From Erythrobacter sp. (GTDB taxonomy: Bacteria > Pseudomonadota > Alphaproteobacteria > Sphingomonadales > Sphingomonadaceae), in contig NZ_CP136573.1 of assembly GCF_035194505.1 (NCBI RefSeq), positions 1,302,001-1,366,000 on the forward strand: a DNA stretch of 64,000 bases, given 5' to 3'. Shown here in pieces: positions 9,313 to 17,082 of the stretch. How positions within the stretch are numbered: position 1 is the first letter of the stretch; each line of letters begins with the position of its first letter. The notes below the pieces were generated by a model, which did no database searches, had not been told where the DNA came from, and worked only from the letters and a program-made list of their open reading frames with translations. Both the position numbers and the translations under genes were made by a program.

Positions 9313-10016
9313 TGGCGACGCGGCTCCCCAACGATTACGACACCCGCCGCGAGGCGCTGGCGACCTATTTCGACAGCACCGCGCGCCAGGCGTGGATTGA
9401 TCTCACCTCGGACGCCAAGGTCAGCGGCATCCGCGCCACGGTGCGCGCCGGACGCGAGGCGATGCGCAATGTCCTGCTCGACTGGCTGCCCATGGACCTG
9501 CGCCGCACCCGCGTGCTCGATGCCGGATGCGGCACCGGCGCCTTCGCGATCGCGGCCGCCTGCCGCGGCGCGGAAGTTACCGGGATCGACGTTGCCGCAG
9601 GGCTGGTCGAGGTGGCGCAGCAGCGCACGCCCTCCTTCATCGGCCACGGACGGATCCACTGGCGCTCGGGCGATATGCTCGATCCCGGCCTTGGCACCTT
9701 TGCCCATGTGGTGGCGATGGATTCGCTGATCCATTACCAGCCCGAGGATCTCGTGGCGGCGCTCGCCGAACTGGCGCAGCGCACCACCGGCACGATCACC
9801 TTCACCTTCGCCCCGCGCACCACGCTGCTGGCGGCAATGCACAATATCGGCAAGGCCTTCCCGAAGTCGGATCGCTCCCCCGCCATCGTTCCGGTGGCCG
9901 AGGATGATCTGCGCGCACGCCTCGTCGCGCTGTCCGGCTGGAGCGTGGGGCGCACCCAGCGCATTTCCAGCGGGTTCTACACCTCGCAGGCGCTGGAACT
10001 GGTGAGACACGGATGA
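9312..10016 (+). CDS. bchM: Mg-protoporphyrin IX O-methyltransferase BchM
   Basis: A 234-aa SAM-dependent methyltransferase that methylates the ring-C propionate of Mg-protoporphyrin IX, giving the substrate of the cyclase AcsF. Motif I is VLDAGCGTGAFAIAAA, followed by VTGIDVA and the family stretch MDSLIHYQPEDL and FTFAPRTTLLAAMHNIGKAFP. The start at 9312 is preferred over an in-frame codon at 9237 because the latter lies inside bchL and the protein beginning MATRLPNDYDTRR has the family length. lhaA starts four bases before its stop. Confidence 0.95.
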   Translation: MATRLPNDYDTRREALATYFDSTARQAWIDLTSDAKVSGIRATVRAGREAMRNVLLDWLPMDLRRTRVLDAGCGTGAFAIAAACRGAEVTGIDVAAGLVEVAQQRTPSFIGHGRIHWRSGDMLDPGLGTFAHVVAMDSLIHYQPEDLVAALAELAQRTTGTITFTFAPRTTLLAAMHNIGKAFPKSDRSPAIVPVAEDDLRARLVALSGWSVGRTQRISSGFYTSQALELVRHG

Positions 10017-11452
10017 AGCGTCCGGACCGCCCTGCCCCGCAGCACTGGACAGCACTGGTTTTCCAGATGCTGCCCTTTGCCGATGCGGCCAGCGCGGATC
10101 TGCCACTGCCGCAATTGTTGCGGCTGGCGCTGTTTCAGGTGTCGGTGGGCATGGCGATGGTGCTGCTCAATGGCACCTTGAACCGGGTGATGGTGGTCGA
10201 GCTCGGCACGCCGACATGGCTGGTTGCGCTGCTGATCGCGGTGCCGCTGCTGGCCGCGCCGTTCCGCGCGCTGGTCGGGCACAAATCCGATACCCACCGC
10301 TCGGTGCTCGGCTGGCGTCGTGTGCCCTATATCTGGTTCGGCACGCTGATGCAGTTCGGCGGGCTGGCGATCATGCCCTTTGCCCTGCTGCTGCTCGATA
10401 CGCCCGAGGATTTCAACATCGGCCTCCTCGGCGCGACGGCTGCCTTCCTGCTGACCGGCGTGGGCTTTCACGTTACCCAAACGGCGGGCCTCGCGCTTGC
10501 CACCGATCTTGCCCCCGAAGACAAGCGCCCGCGTGCCGTGGCGCTGCTCTATGTGATGCTGCTGGTCGGCATGATGTTTGCCGCCTTCATCATCGGCGGG
10601 CTGCTCGCCGATTACAGCCCCACCCGGCTGGTGCAGGTGATCCAGGGCTCTGCGGTGCTGACCATCGTGCTCAATGTCACGGCCCTGTGGAAGCAGGAAG
10701 CGCGCAATCCCAAGGCGACCGCGCCTGATCGCGAAACGCCCGACTTCCGCGAACTGTGGCAGGCCTTCGTGCGGGACGGGCGTAACGCCCGCCTGCTCAC
10801 CGCAATCGGCATCGGAGCGATGGGCTTTGCGATGCAGGACGCGCTGCTCGAACCCTATGGCGGCGAAATCCTGCGCCTGTCGGTGGGCGCGACCACCGCA
10901 CTGACGGGGGCCTGGGCGCTGGGCTCGCTGGTCGGCTTCATGCTCTCGGGCCGGCTTCTCGGTCGCGGGTGGGACCAGTTGCGGCTCGCCGGCGCGGGCC
11001 TTGTGATCGGGATCAACGCCTTCCTGCTCGTGCTCTTCGCCGGCCCCTTCAACATGGCCGCGATGCTCTATTGCGGCGCGATGGGCATCGGGCTCGGGCT
11101 CGGACTGTTCTCGGTCGGCACGCTGATGGAGGCGATGAGCATCGCCAAGAGCGAGACCGCAGGCCTGGCGCTCGGTGCCTGGGGCGCGGTGCAGGCGACC
11201 TGCGCGGGCGCCGGGATCGCGATCGGCGGCCTGCTGCGCGATCTGGTCGCAGCGCTCGTGGGCAGCGGTGATGCCGCCGCCAGCACCGCCACGCGCGCCA
11301 GCGGCTATGCAACTGTCTATTCTCTCGAAGTTGTCCTGCTTCTGGCAGGTCTCGCCGCGCTCGGGCCGCTCGTCGGCCAGAAACGCACCCATGCTCCCGA
11401 AGATGGCGAACCGCTGGTCCAGCCCTTCGGCCTGAGGGAGTTTCCGACATGA
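10013..11452 (+). CDS. lhaA: Light-harvesting 1 assembly protein LhaA (PucC/BCH2-type MFS protein)
   Basis: A 479-aa polytopic protein with about 12 hydrophobic segments of the BCH2/PucC branch of the major facilitator superfamily. Family hallmarks include MVLLNGTLNRVMVVELG, AALLGAPFRALVGHKSD-like FRALVGHKSDTHRS and GWRRVPYIWFGT. LhaA is needed for assembly of the LH1 antenna in Rhodobacter, probably by delivering bacteriochlorophyll or guiding polypeptides; it is not a conventional transporter. It overlaps bchM by four bases and precedes puhA, the canonical order. Confidence 0.93.
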   Translation: MKRPDRPAPQHWTALVFQMLPFADAASADLPLPQLLRLALFQVSVGMAMVLLNGTLNRVMVVELGTPTWLVALLIAVPLLAAPFRALVGHKSDTHRSVLGWRRVPYIWFGTLMQFGGLAIMPFALLLLDTPEDFNIGLLGATAAFLLTGVGFHVTQTAGLALATDLAPEDKRPRAVALLYVMLLVGMMFAAFIIGGLLADYSPTRLVQVIQGSAVLTIVLNVTALWKQEARNPKATAPDRETPDFRELWQAFVRDGRNARLLTAIGIGAMGFAMQDALLEPYGGEILRLSVGATTALTGAWALGSLVGFMLSGRLLGRGWDQLRLAGAGLVIGINAFLLVLFAGPFNMAAMLYCGAMGIGLGLGLFSVGTLMEAMSIAKSETAGLALGAWGAVQATCAGAGIAIGGLLRDLVAALVGSGDAAASTATRASGYATVYSLEVVLLLAGLAALGPLVGQKRTHAPEDGEPLVQPFGLREFPT

Positions 11453-11532
11453 TTACCCGTGCCCGTCCGTCCCGCCACTCTACCCCGGCTCCGCCTCAGC
11501 CGGTCTTGTTCCATGAGAGGAATGTGAAATGA
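11449..11532 (+). CDS. Possible 27-aa coupling peptide between lhaA and puhA
   Basis: A 28-codon frame fills the whole lhaA-puhA gap. Its ATG overlaps the lhaA stop as ATGA (11449-11452) and its TGA overlaps the puhA start as ATGA (11529-11532). The peptide (begins MITRARPSRH, ends RNVK) is basic and Pro-rich with no recognisable domain. Such double coupling could carry ribosomes from lhaA through to puhA. It could equally be chance, because the frame is short and puhA has its own SD (GAGAGG). I know of no annotated homologue. Confidence 0.3.
   Translation: MITRARPSRHSTPAPPQPVLFHERNVK
11485..11503 (+). other. Intercistronic stem-loop between lhaA and puhA
   Basis: CCGGCT at 11485-11490 pairs perfectly with AGCCGG at 11498-11503 across a 7-base loop. 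There is no U-tract after it, so it is not a classic terminator. It may act as an mRNA-stability or processing element that raises puhA levels relative to upstream genes. Confidence 0.4.
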
Positions 11533-12335
11533 ACGCTGCCTATATCGTCGGCACATTCGATGTCGCCGAACTCGCCTTCCTGATGTTCTTCGGCTTCTTC
11601 ATCGCGCTGGTGTTTTACCTCAACCGCGAAAGCCGCCGCGAAGGCTATCCGCTCGAAGACGAGAACACCGGGAAGATCCACCCCGGCAGCCTGTTCGATG
11701 CCGGCAAGAAGAGCTTCCAGCTGCCCGATGGCCGCGGCACCTATGTGCCCGAGGATGTCGCCCGCGACGACATCAACGTGCCCGGCGTGCAGTCCTTCCG
11801 CGCCGCCGGTGCCCCCTGGGTGCCGACCGGCAATGCGATGAAGGACGGCATGGGCCCGGCCGCATGGGCCAACCGGTCGAAGTATCCCGATCTCACCTTC
11901 GACGGCCGCCCGCGCATCGTTCCCATCGCGCAGAGCCACGAGCTGATCGTCTCGCCCAATGACCCGCAGCTGATCGGCTGGCCGGTGGTTGCCGCCGATG
12001 GCGTCACCGCGGGCAAGGTCAGCGACATCTGGGTCGATCAGTCGGAACACATCATCCGCTATCTCGAAGTCGAGACCAATAGCGGCAAGAAGGTGCTCGC
12101 CCCGATGATGGTCGCCGTGGTGCACGGCAACAGCCTGATCGCCGCGCTGCTGCCGACCACCAACGACGATCCGCAGTATATCGAGATCGACGCGATCACC
12201 GCCGCTCAGTTCGACGATGTGCCCGCGCTCGAAACCCCCGGCATCATCAGCCGCTACGAGGAAGACCGCGTGCAGGCCTACTTCGGCGGCGGCTACATGT
12301 ATGCCACGCCGGAAAGGGCCGAACCGTGGCTCTGA
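11529..12335 (+). CDS. puhA: Photosynthetic reaction centre H subunit PuhA
   Basis: A 268-aa H subunit that caps the L and M subunits on the cytoplasmic side and shapes the proton path to the secondary quinone. One transmembrane helix lies at about residues 10-31 (VAELAFLMFFGFFIALVFYL), then RESRREGYPLEDE and the PRC-barrel cytoplasmic domain (GWPVVAADGVTAGKVSDIWVD). GAGAGG precedes the ATG by 8 bases. The 3' end overlaps puhB by ten bases. The L, M and antenna genes (puf operon) are not in this window. Confidence 0.97.
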   Translation: MNAAYIVGTFDVAELAFLMFFGFFIALVFYLNRESRREGYPLEDENTGKIHPGSLFDAGKKSFQLPDGRGTYVPEDVARDDINVPGVQSFRAAGAPWVPTGNAMKDGMGPAAWANRSKYPDLTFDGRPRIVPIAQSHELIVSPNDPQLIGWPVVAADGVTAGKVSDIWVDQSEHIIRYLEVETNSGKKVLAPMMVAVVHGNSLIAALLPTTNDDPQYIEIDAITAAQFDDVPALETPGIISRYEEDRVQAYFGGGYMYATPERAEPWL

Positions 12336-13105
12336 CGAACGCCGACCACCGGCCAGCGAGCGCATCGCCGCTGCCCGGCGGCATTGATCATGCCGAGCTG
12401 GAGAACGATGGGCCCACCGCCCATGGCGACCGGCTCGGCACGCCCGCACCGGATGAAAAGGTGCTGTGGAAGGGCCGTCCGTCGGTGGGGTTCTTCGCCC
12501 GCAGCGCGTTCCACACCCGCAAGCTCGGGCTCTATATGGCCGCGCTCAGCGTGATTGCGCTCGGGCTTGGCAATATCAACGCAGCCGTGGTTGCCGCCGG
12601 GCTTGGCGTGGTGCTGGTCGCGCTGCTCTACGGGCTGGCCTGGCACAGCGCACGGACCACGCTCTACATCCTCACCGACGCGCGCCTCATCATGCGCATC
12701 GGCATGGCGATCGAAACGCGCATCAATCTGCCGCTCAAGCAGGTGAAATCGGCCCAGCTGCGTGACCGCGGCCAGGGCCACGGCGATATCGCCTTCGAAC
12801 TCGCAGGCGAAGAGCGACTGCTCGGTTATGTCCTGCTGTGGCCGCATGTGCGCCCGCTGCGCTATGCCCATCCGCAGCCGATGCTGCGCGCCGTGCCCGA
12901 TGCGGCAGCCCTTGCACAGATGATTGCCGAGGCGCGCGCGAAGTTCGGCGCGATCGAGCGGAATTTGACCGAGATCAAGGATGAAGCCGGCCCGGCCGTG
13001 CACCACACCCCTGTCGCAGTGCCTGCCATGGCCCGAACCGCCATGCTCCGCCGCAAGGGCGAGTCCGGCATGGGCGACACGGGAATGGAGGGAGCCCCCG
13101 CATGA
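12326..13105 (+). CDS. puhB: Photosynthetic complex assembly protein PuhB
   Basis: A 259-aa membrane protein. After a polar N-terminus, VLWKGRPS leads into two hydrophobic segments (about 70-85 and 90-110), then a PH-like (bPH2) domain, YILTDARLIMRIGMAIETRINLPLKQV. PuhB in Rhodobacter assists reaction-centre assembly and may dimerise. The C-terminal 45 residues are variable. The gene overlaps puhA upstream and puhC downstream (ATGA). Confidence 0.93.
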   Translation: MALTNADHRPASASPLPGGIDHAELENDGPTAHGDRLGTPAPDEKVLWKGRPSVGFFARSAFHTRKLGLYMAALSVIALGLGNINAAVVAAGLGVVLVALLYGLAWHSARTTLYILTDARLIMRIGMAIETRINLPLKQVKSAQLRDRGQGHGDIAFELAGEERLLGYVLLWPHVRPLRYAHPQPMLRAVPDAAALAQMIAEARAKFGAIERNLTEIKDEAGPAVHHTPVAVPAMARTAMLRRKGESGMGDTGMEGAPA

Positions 13106-13587
13106 TCGTTCGCGAGTACGAGGAAGACGAGGTCACCGTCCACAAGGTGCCCTTGATGCTGATGGGCGGGATGATCCTTGGCGCATTGGCGCTGACCGCC
13201 TCGGTCCAGCTCGGCTTTTTTGAACGCAGCGCCGTGCCCGAAGTGGCGCGCGCCGAAGCGGGGGTGAAACCCCTCGCCCAGCGCACCTTGCGCTTCTTTG
13301 ACGAGCCGGACGGCACAGTGCGGGTCGAGGACGGAGCGACCGGCGAAGTGCTGAGCAGCTTCGGCCAGGGCGACGGCGGCTTTGTGCGCGCCAGCGTGCG
13401 CAGCCTTGTCTACCAGCGCAAGATCCGCGGAGAGGGCCCTGCGGTGGCCTTCGAACTGATCGAATGGAACAATGGCGACCTCACCCTGAGGGACCCGGTG
13501 ACCGGGCAGAGCGTCGAGACCTCCTCCTTCGGCGGCGTCAACCGCGCGGTGTTTGCCGCCATGCTGCCCAAGCCGGAGGCGCGCTGA
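13102..13587 (+). CDS. puhC: Photosynthetic complex assembly protein PuhC
   Basis: A 161-aa protein with a short cytoplasmic N-terminus (VREYEEDEVTVHKVP), one transmembrane helix at about 18-40, and a periplasmic domain with FDEPDGTVRVEDGATGEV and FVRASVRSLVYQRK. In Rhodobacter PuhC is required for normal LH1-reaction-centre levels. Its position after puhB supports the assignment. Both ends overlap neighbours. Confidence 0.9.
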   Translation: MIVREYEEDEVTVHKVPLMLMGGMILGALALTASVQLGFFERSAVPEVARAEAGVKPLAQRTLRFFDEPDGTVRVEDGATGEVLSSFGQGDGGFVRASVRSLVYQRKIRGEGPAVAFELIEWNNGDLTLRDPVTGQSVETSSFGGVNRAVFAAMLPKPEAR

Positions 13588-13889
13588 TGGGTATCGCCTT
13601 CCTGTCGTCACAGTCCTTCGAGACGCCCTGCACGATTACGGTCGAGCAGAGCTCGGAGCACTTCCACGCCCATGTCGAATTGTCCGACGAGATCGCGATC
13701 CAGCCGGGCGACAAGGTGCGCGTCCACGGCGCGCCCATCTCCATCCCCTTCGGCAGCCGCGAGGTGTTCGAGCGCCGCGCCACCGTGACCCGCGCCAGCC
13801 CGCTGGCGAGCGCGCTCACCCGGCTCGCCGCCTATTTCGACCTGACCGAACTCTATGAAATCAGCTTCAACGCCGGGAGGATCAAATGA
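13587..13889 (+). CDS. Conserved 100-aa photosynthesis-cluster protein of unknown function
   Basis: A small soluble protein (100 aa) whose ATG shares one base with the puhC stop and whose stop overlaps acsF. It contains CTITVEQSSEHFHAHVEL and GDKVRVHGAPISIPFGSR, suggesting a small beta-rich fold. Proteins of this size occur between puhC and acsF in many proteobacterial photosynthesis clusters, and I recognise it by position rather than by a characterised domain. The location between a reaction-centre assembly gene and the cyclase suggests a helper role for either. No catalytic motif is visible. Confidence 0.75.
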   Translation: MGIAFLSSQSFETPCTITVEQSSEHFHAHVELSDEIAIQPGDKVRVHGAPISIPFGSREVFERRATVTRASPLASALTRLAAYFDLTELYEISFNAGRIK

Positions 13890-14947
13890 ACGCCTACAAG
13901 CCGATGACCAGCGAGGAGGCGATGGCCATCGCGACGCAGGACACGATGCTGACCCCGCGTTTCTACACCACCGATTACGCGGCATTGGACGCGATCGACG
14001 TCAGCCTCGTGCGGCGCGAATGGGACGAGCTGATCGCCGACATGGTGGGCGATCCCAACAAGCTGCACTTCAAGCACAATGACAGCTTCAGGGGCGTGAT
14101 CGAGGGGCTGGAGCCGGAACTGCGGCAGGAATTCACCGACTTCCTCGTCAGCTCGATGACCTCCGAATTCTCGGGCTGCGTGCTCTATGCCGAAATCGCC
14201 AAGCGCACCAAGAACCCCGATGTGAAGCAGCTGTTCCGCCTTCTCGCCCGCGATGAAAGCCGCCATGCCGGGTTCATCAACGAAAGCCTCAAGGATGCCG
14301 GGATCGGGGTCGATCTAGGCTATCTGACGCGCACCAAGAAATACACCTATTTCAAGCCGAAATTCATCTTCTACGCGGTCTATCTGTCGGAGAAGATCGG
14401 CTATGCGCGCTACATCACGATCTTCCGTCACCTCGCCGCCAACCCGCAGCACAAGTTCCACCCGATCTTCGACTGGTTCGAGGAATGGTGCAACGACGAG
14501 TTCCGCCACGGCGAGGCCTTTGCCATGCTGCTGCGCGCCGATCCCAAGCTTTTGGAAGGCGCCAACAAGCTGTGGGTGCGCTTCTTCCTGCTGTCGGTCT
14601 ACGCTACGATGTATGTGCGCGATCACAACCGCCCGGCCTTCCACAAGGCGCTGGGGGTCAATCCGACCGAGTATGACTACAAGGTCTTCGCGATCTGCAA
14701 CCAGATTGCCCGTCAGGTCTTCCCGGTCGAGCTCGACATCGACGCACCCGCATTCCGCCGCCAGATGGAAGTCTTGCGCCTTGCGGCGGAGCGGATCGAG
14801 GATGGCAAGGCCCGCGGTGGCATCGGCGGCCTCATCGCCCGCGCCTCCGGCATGGCCGGCGCTGGCCTGGCCTTTGCGCGGATGTATCTGATGGCGCCCA
14901 AAGCGAACGCCCTGCCGCGTTCGATCCGGCTGCAGCCTGCATGGTAA
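13886..14947 (+). CDS. acsF: Oxygen-dependent Mg-protoporphyrin IX monomethyl ester cyclase AcsF
   Basis: A 353-aa diiron monooxygenase-type protein that forms ring E of bacteriochlorophyll using O2. Two carboxylate-His motifs supply the diiron site: ARDESRHAGF and CNDEFRHGEAF, with further Glu in DFLVSSMTSEFSGCVLYAEI. No anaerobic cyclase gene (bchE) is seen in the window, in keeping with an aerobic lifestyle. The C-terminus has a hydrophobic Gly/Ala patch. The stop overlaps puhE by seven bases. Confidence 0.96.
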   Translation: MNAYKPMTSEEAMAIATQDTMLTPRFYTTDYAALDAIDVSLVRREWDELIADMVGDPNKLHFKHNDSFRGVIEGLEPELRQEFTDFLVSSMTSEFSGCVLYAEIAKRTKNPDVKQLFRLLARDESRHAGFINESLKDAGIGVDLGYLTRTKKYTYFKPKFIFYAVYLSEKIGYARYITIFRHLAANPQHKFHPIFDWFEEWCNDEFRHGEAFAMLLRADPKLLEGANKLWVRFFLLSVYATMYVRDHNRPAFHKALGVNPTEYDYKVFAICNQIARQVFPVELDIDAPAFRRQMEVLRLAAERIEDGKARGGIGGLIARASGMAGAGLAFARMYLMAPKANALPRSIRLQPAW

Positions 14948-15741
14948 GCTGGAGCGGCCATATTGTGCCGTTCATGGTGACGGTGGCGATCTGGTTTATC
15001 GCCACCGGCCTGATCGCGTGGGCCGACAACCGCGAGCGGACGACCTTTTCGCGCAGCCTGATGATCGGCAGTGTTGCCGGGATCGCCGGGCTGATTGTCA
15101 TCCTCTTCGCCTCGCTCTCGGCCGAGGTATGGGCGGTCTATCTCGCTTTCTGCGGCGCGCTGATGGTGTGGGGCTGGCATGAACTGTCCTTCCTCACCGG
15201 GGCTGCTGCAGGCCCGCGCCGCGGTCTGGCCGATCCCCGGCTGACCGGAATGGCTCGCTTCCGCCAGGCGGCGGCGACGATGATGCACCACGAGGTCGCT
15301 CTCGCCGTCACCGCGCTGCTGTTGATCTCGCTCTCGTGGAATGTGCCCAACCAGATCGGGGCTACGGTATTCGTGCTGATGTTCGCGATGCGGCTGATCT
15401 CGAAGATCAACCTGTTCGTCGGCGTGCCGAACTCCACCGCGGAGATGCTGCCCGATCACCTCGCCTATCTGAAGACCTATTTCGGCCCCAACCGGATGAC
15501 GCGGCTGCTGATCATGTCGATCGCGGTCCTCACCGGGGTCACCATCTGGTTTGCCGCGCTGGCACTCGCCGCGCCCTTGGGCAGCGCCGAGATGGTCGGT
15601 GCGAGCCTCCTGACGACGCTCGCCCTGCTGGGCGTGCTCGAACACCTGTTTCTGGCCCTGCCGTTCCGTGACGGAATGCTGTGGGGCTGGGCCCTGCCCA
15701 AACGCGCCCCGGCGCGAACCAACCCAAACTCGAGAACATAA
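14941..15741 (+). CDS. puhE: PuhE (DUF3623) photosynthetic complex protein
   Basis: A 266-aa integral membrane protein with about seven hydrophobic segments. Family signatures include MVWGWHELSFLTG and MRLISKINLFVGVPNSTAEMLPDHL. PuhE deletion in Rhodobacter affects bacteriochlorophyll and reaction-centre levels; its molecular role is not settled. It sits in the usual place between acsF and hemA. The stop is 23 bases before the chosen hemA start. Confidence 0.92.
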   Translation: MVSWSGHIVPFMVTVAIWFIATGLIAWADNRERTTFSRSLMIGSVAGIAGLIVILFASLSAEVWAVYLAFCGALMVWGWHELSFLTGAAAGPRRGLADPRLTGMARFRQAAATMMHHEVALAVTALLLISLSWNVPNQIGATVFVLMFAMRLISKINLFVGVPNSTAEMLPDHLAYLKTYFGPNRMTRLLIMSIAVLTGVTIWFAALALAAPLGSAEMVGASLLTTLALLGVLEHLFLALPFRDGMLWGWALPKRAPARTNPNSRT

Positions 15742-15764
15742 TCATGGATACAGAGGGAAACCCC

Positions 15765-16985
15765 ATGGACTTCGAAGCCTTCTTCGCCGGCGAACTGGAT
15801 ACGGTGCGCGCAGACGGACGTTACCGCGTGTTCACCGACATCAAGCGCCACCGTGGCAAGTTCCCGCACGCGACCCGCTTCATCGAGGATGAAACCCAGG
15901 CGGTGACCGTGTGGTGCTCGAACGACTATCTCGGCATGGGCCAGCACCCGGCGGTGCTCGACGCGATGCATTCCTGCCTCGACGAATGCGGCGCAGGAGC
16001 GGGCGGCACGCGCAACATCTCGGGCACCAACCACTATCACGTGGAGCTGGAAGCCGAGCTGGCCGACCTCCACAACAAGGAAGCCGCGCTGCTGTTCACC
16101 AGCGGCTATGTCTCGAACTGGGCGGGCCTCGGCACGCTGGCGTCGAAGATCCCCGGTTGCGTCGTGTTCTCCGACGCATTGAACCACGCCTCGATGATCG
16201 AAGGCATCCGCCACAGCCGCGCGCCCTACAAGGTGTGGCGCCACAATGATGCGGAGCACCTTGACGAGCTGCTGTCGCAATATGGCCCCGAAGTGCCCAA
16301 GCTGGTCGCCTTCGAAAGCGTCTATTCGATGGACGGCGACATCGCCCCCATCGCCGAGATCCTCGACGTGTGCGAAAAGCACGGCGCGATGAGCTATATC
16401 GATGAAGTCCACGCGGTCGGCCTCTATGGCCCGCGCGGCGGCGGGATTGCCGAGCGCGAAGGGCTGATGGACCGGATCACCGTGATCGAAGGGACGCTGG
16501 GCAAGGCGTTCGGCGTGATGGGCGGCTATATTGCGGCCTCGGCCAACCTCATCGATTTCGTGCGCTCGTTTGCGAGCGGCTTCATCTTCTCGACCGCCCT
16601 GCCCCCGGCCGTGGCCGCAGGCGCAGCGGCGAGCATCCGTCACCTGAAGCAGTCGAGCGCCGAGCGCGAATTGCAGCAGGAACGCGTTGCGCAGGTACGC
16701 CGCATGCTCGATCTGATGGGCATCCCGCACCTCGACAATCCGAGCCACATCATCCCGGTGATGGTGGGCGATGCCAAGAAGTGCAAGATGATCAGCGACT
16801 GGCTGATGGACAATCACGGCATCTATGTGCAGCCGATCAACTATCCGACCGTGCCCGTCGGCACCGAGCGGCTGCGCGTCACGCCCTCACCCGTGCACAG
16901 CGACGGCGATATCGACCGGCTGATCAAGGCGCTATCCGAGATCTGGTCGCATTGCGAACTCGCCCGGATGGAAAAAGCCGCCTGA
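15765..16985 (+). CDS. hemA: 5-aminolevulinate synthase HemA
   Basis: A 406-aa PLP enzyme that condenses glycine and succinyl-CoA to 5-aminolevulinate, the first tetrapyrrole precursor (Shemin pathway). YRVFTDIKRHRGKFP, VTVWCSNDYLGMGQHP and the PLP lysine Lys247 in EGTLGKAFGVMGGY are present. The start at 15765 is preferred over the ATG at 15744 because GAGGG stands seven bases before it and the length matches the family. As the last gene of the operon it ties precursor supply to pigment synthesis. In several related clusters a cytochrome gene cycA follows; it does not here. Confidence 0.95.
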   Translation: MDFEAFFAGELDTVRADGRYRVFTDIKRHRGKFPHATRFIEDETQAVTVWCSNDYLGMGQHPAVLDAMHSCLDECGAGAGGTRNISGTNHYHVELEAELADLHNKEAALLFTSGYVSNWAGLGTLASKIPGCVVFSDALNHASMIEGIRHSRAPYKVWRHNDAEHLDELLSQYGPEVPKLVAFESVYSMDGDIAPIAEILDVCEKHGAMSYIDEVHAVGLYGPRGGGIAEREGLMDRITVIEGTLGKAFGVMGGYIAASANLIDFVRSFASGFIFSTALPPAVAAGAAASIRHLKQSSAERELQQERVAQVRRMLDLMGIPHLDNPSHIIPVMVGDAKKCKMISDWLMDNHGIYVQPINYPTVPVGTERLRVTPSPVHSDGDIDRLIKALSEIWSHCELARMEKAA

Positions 16986-17035
16986 GGCCTCCTCACTGAC
17001 AGGACTACCGGTATCTCCCTTGGACGGGAGTGCGC

Positions 17036-17078
17036 GAGGGCGGTCGCCTTGGGGGAGGTGGCCGCCCTCCTTTCGTTT
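17036..17078 (+). terminator. Terminator of the photosynthesis operon
   Basis: A 13-bp stem with two wobble pairs: GAGGGCGGTCGCC (17036-17048) pairs with GGTGGCCGCCCTC (17057-17069) around an 8-base loop, followed by a T-rich stretch ending at 17078. It closes the operon that begins at bchF. Confidence 0.75.
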
Positions 17079-17082
17079 GGGC

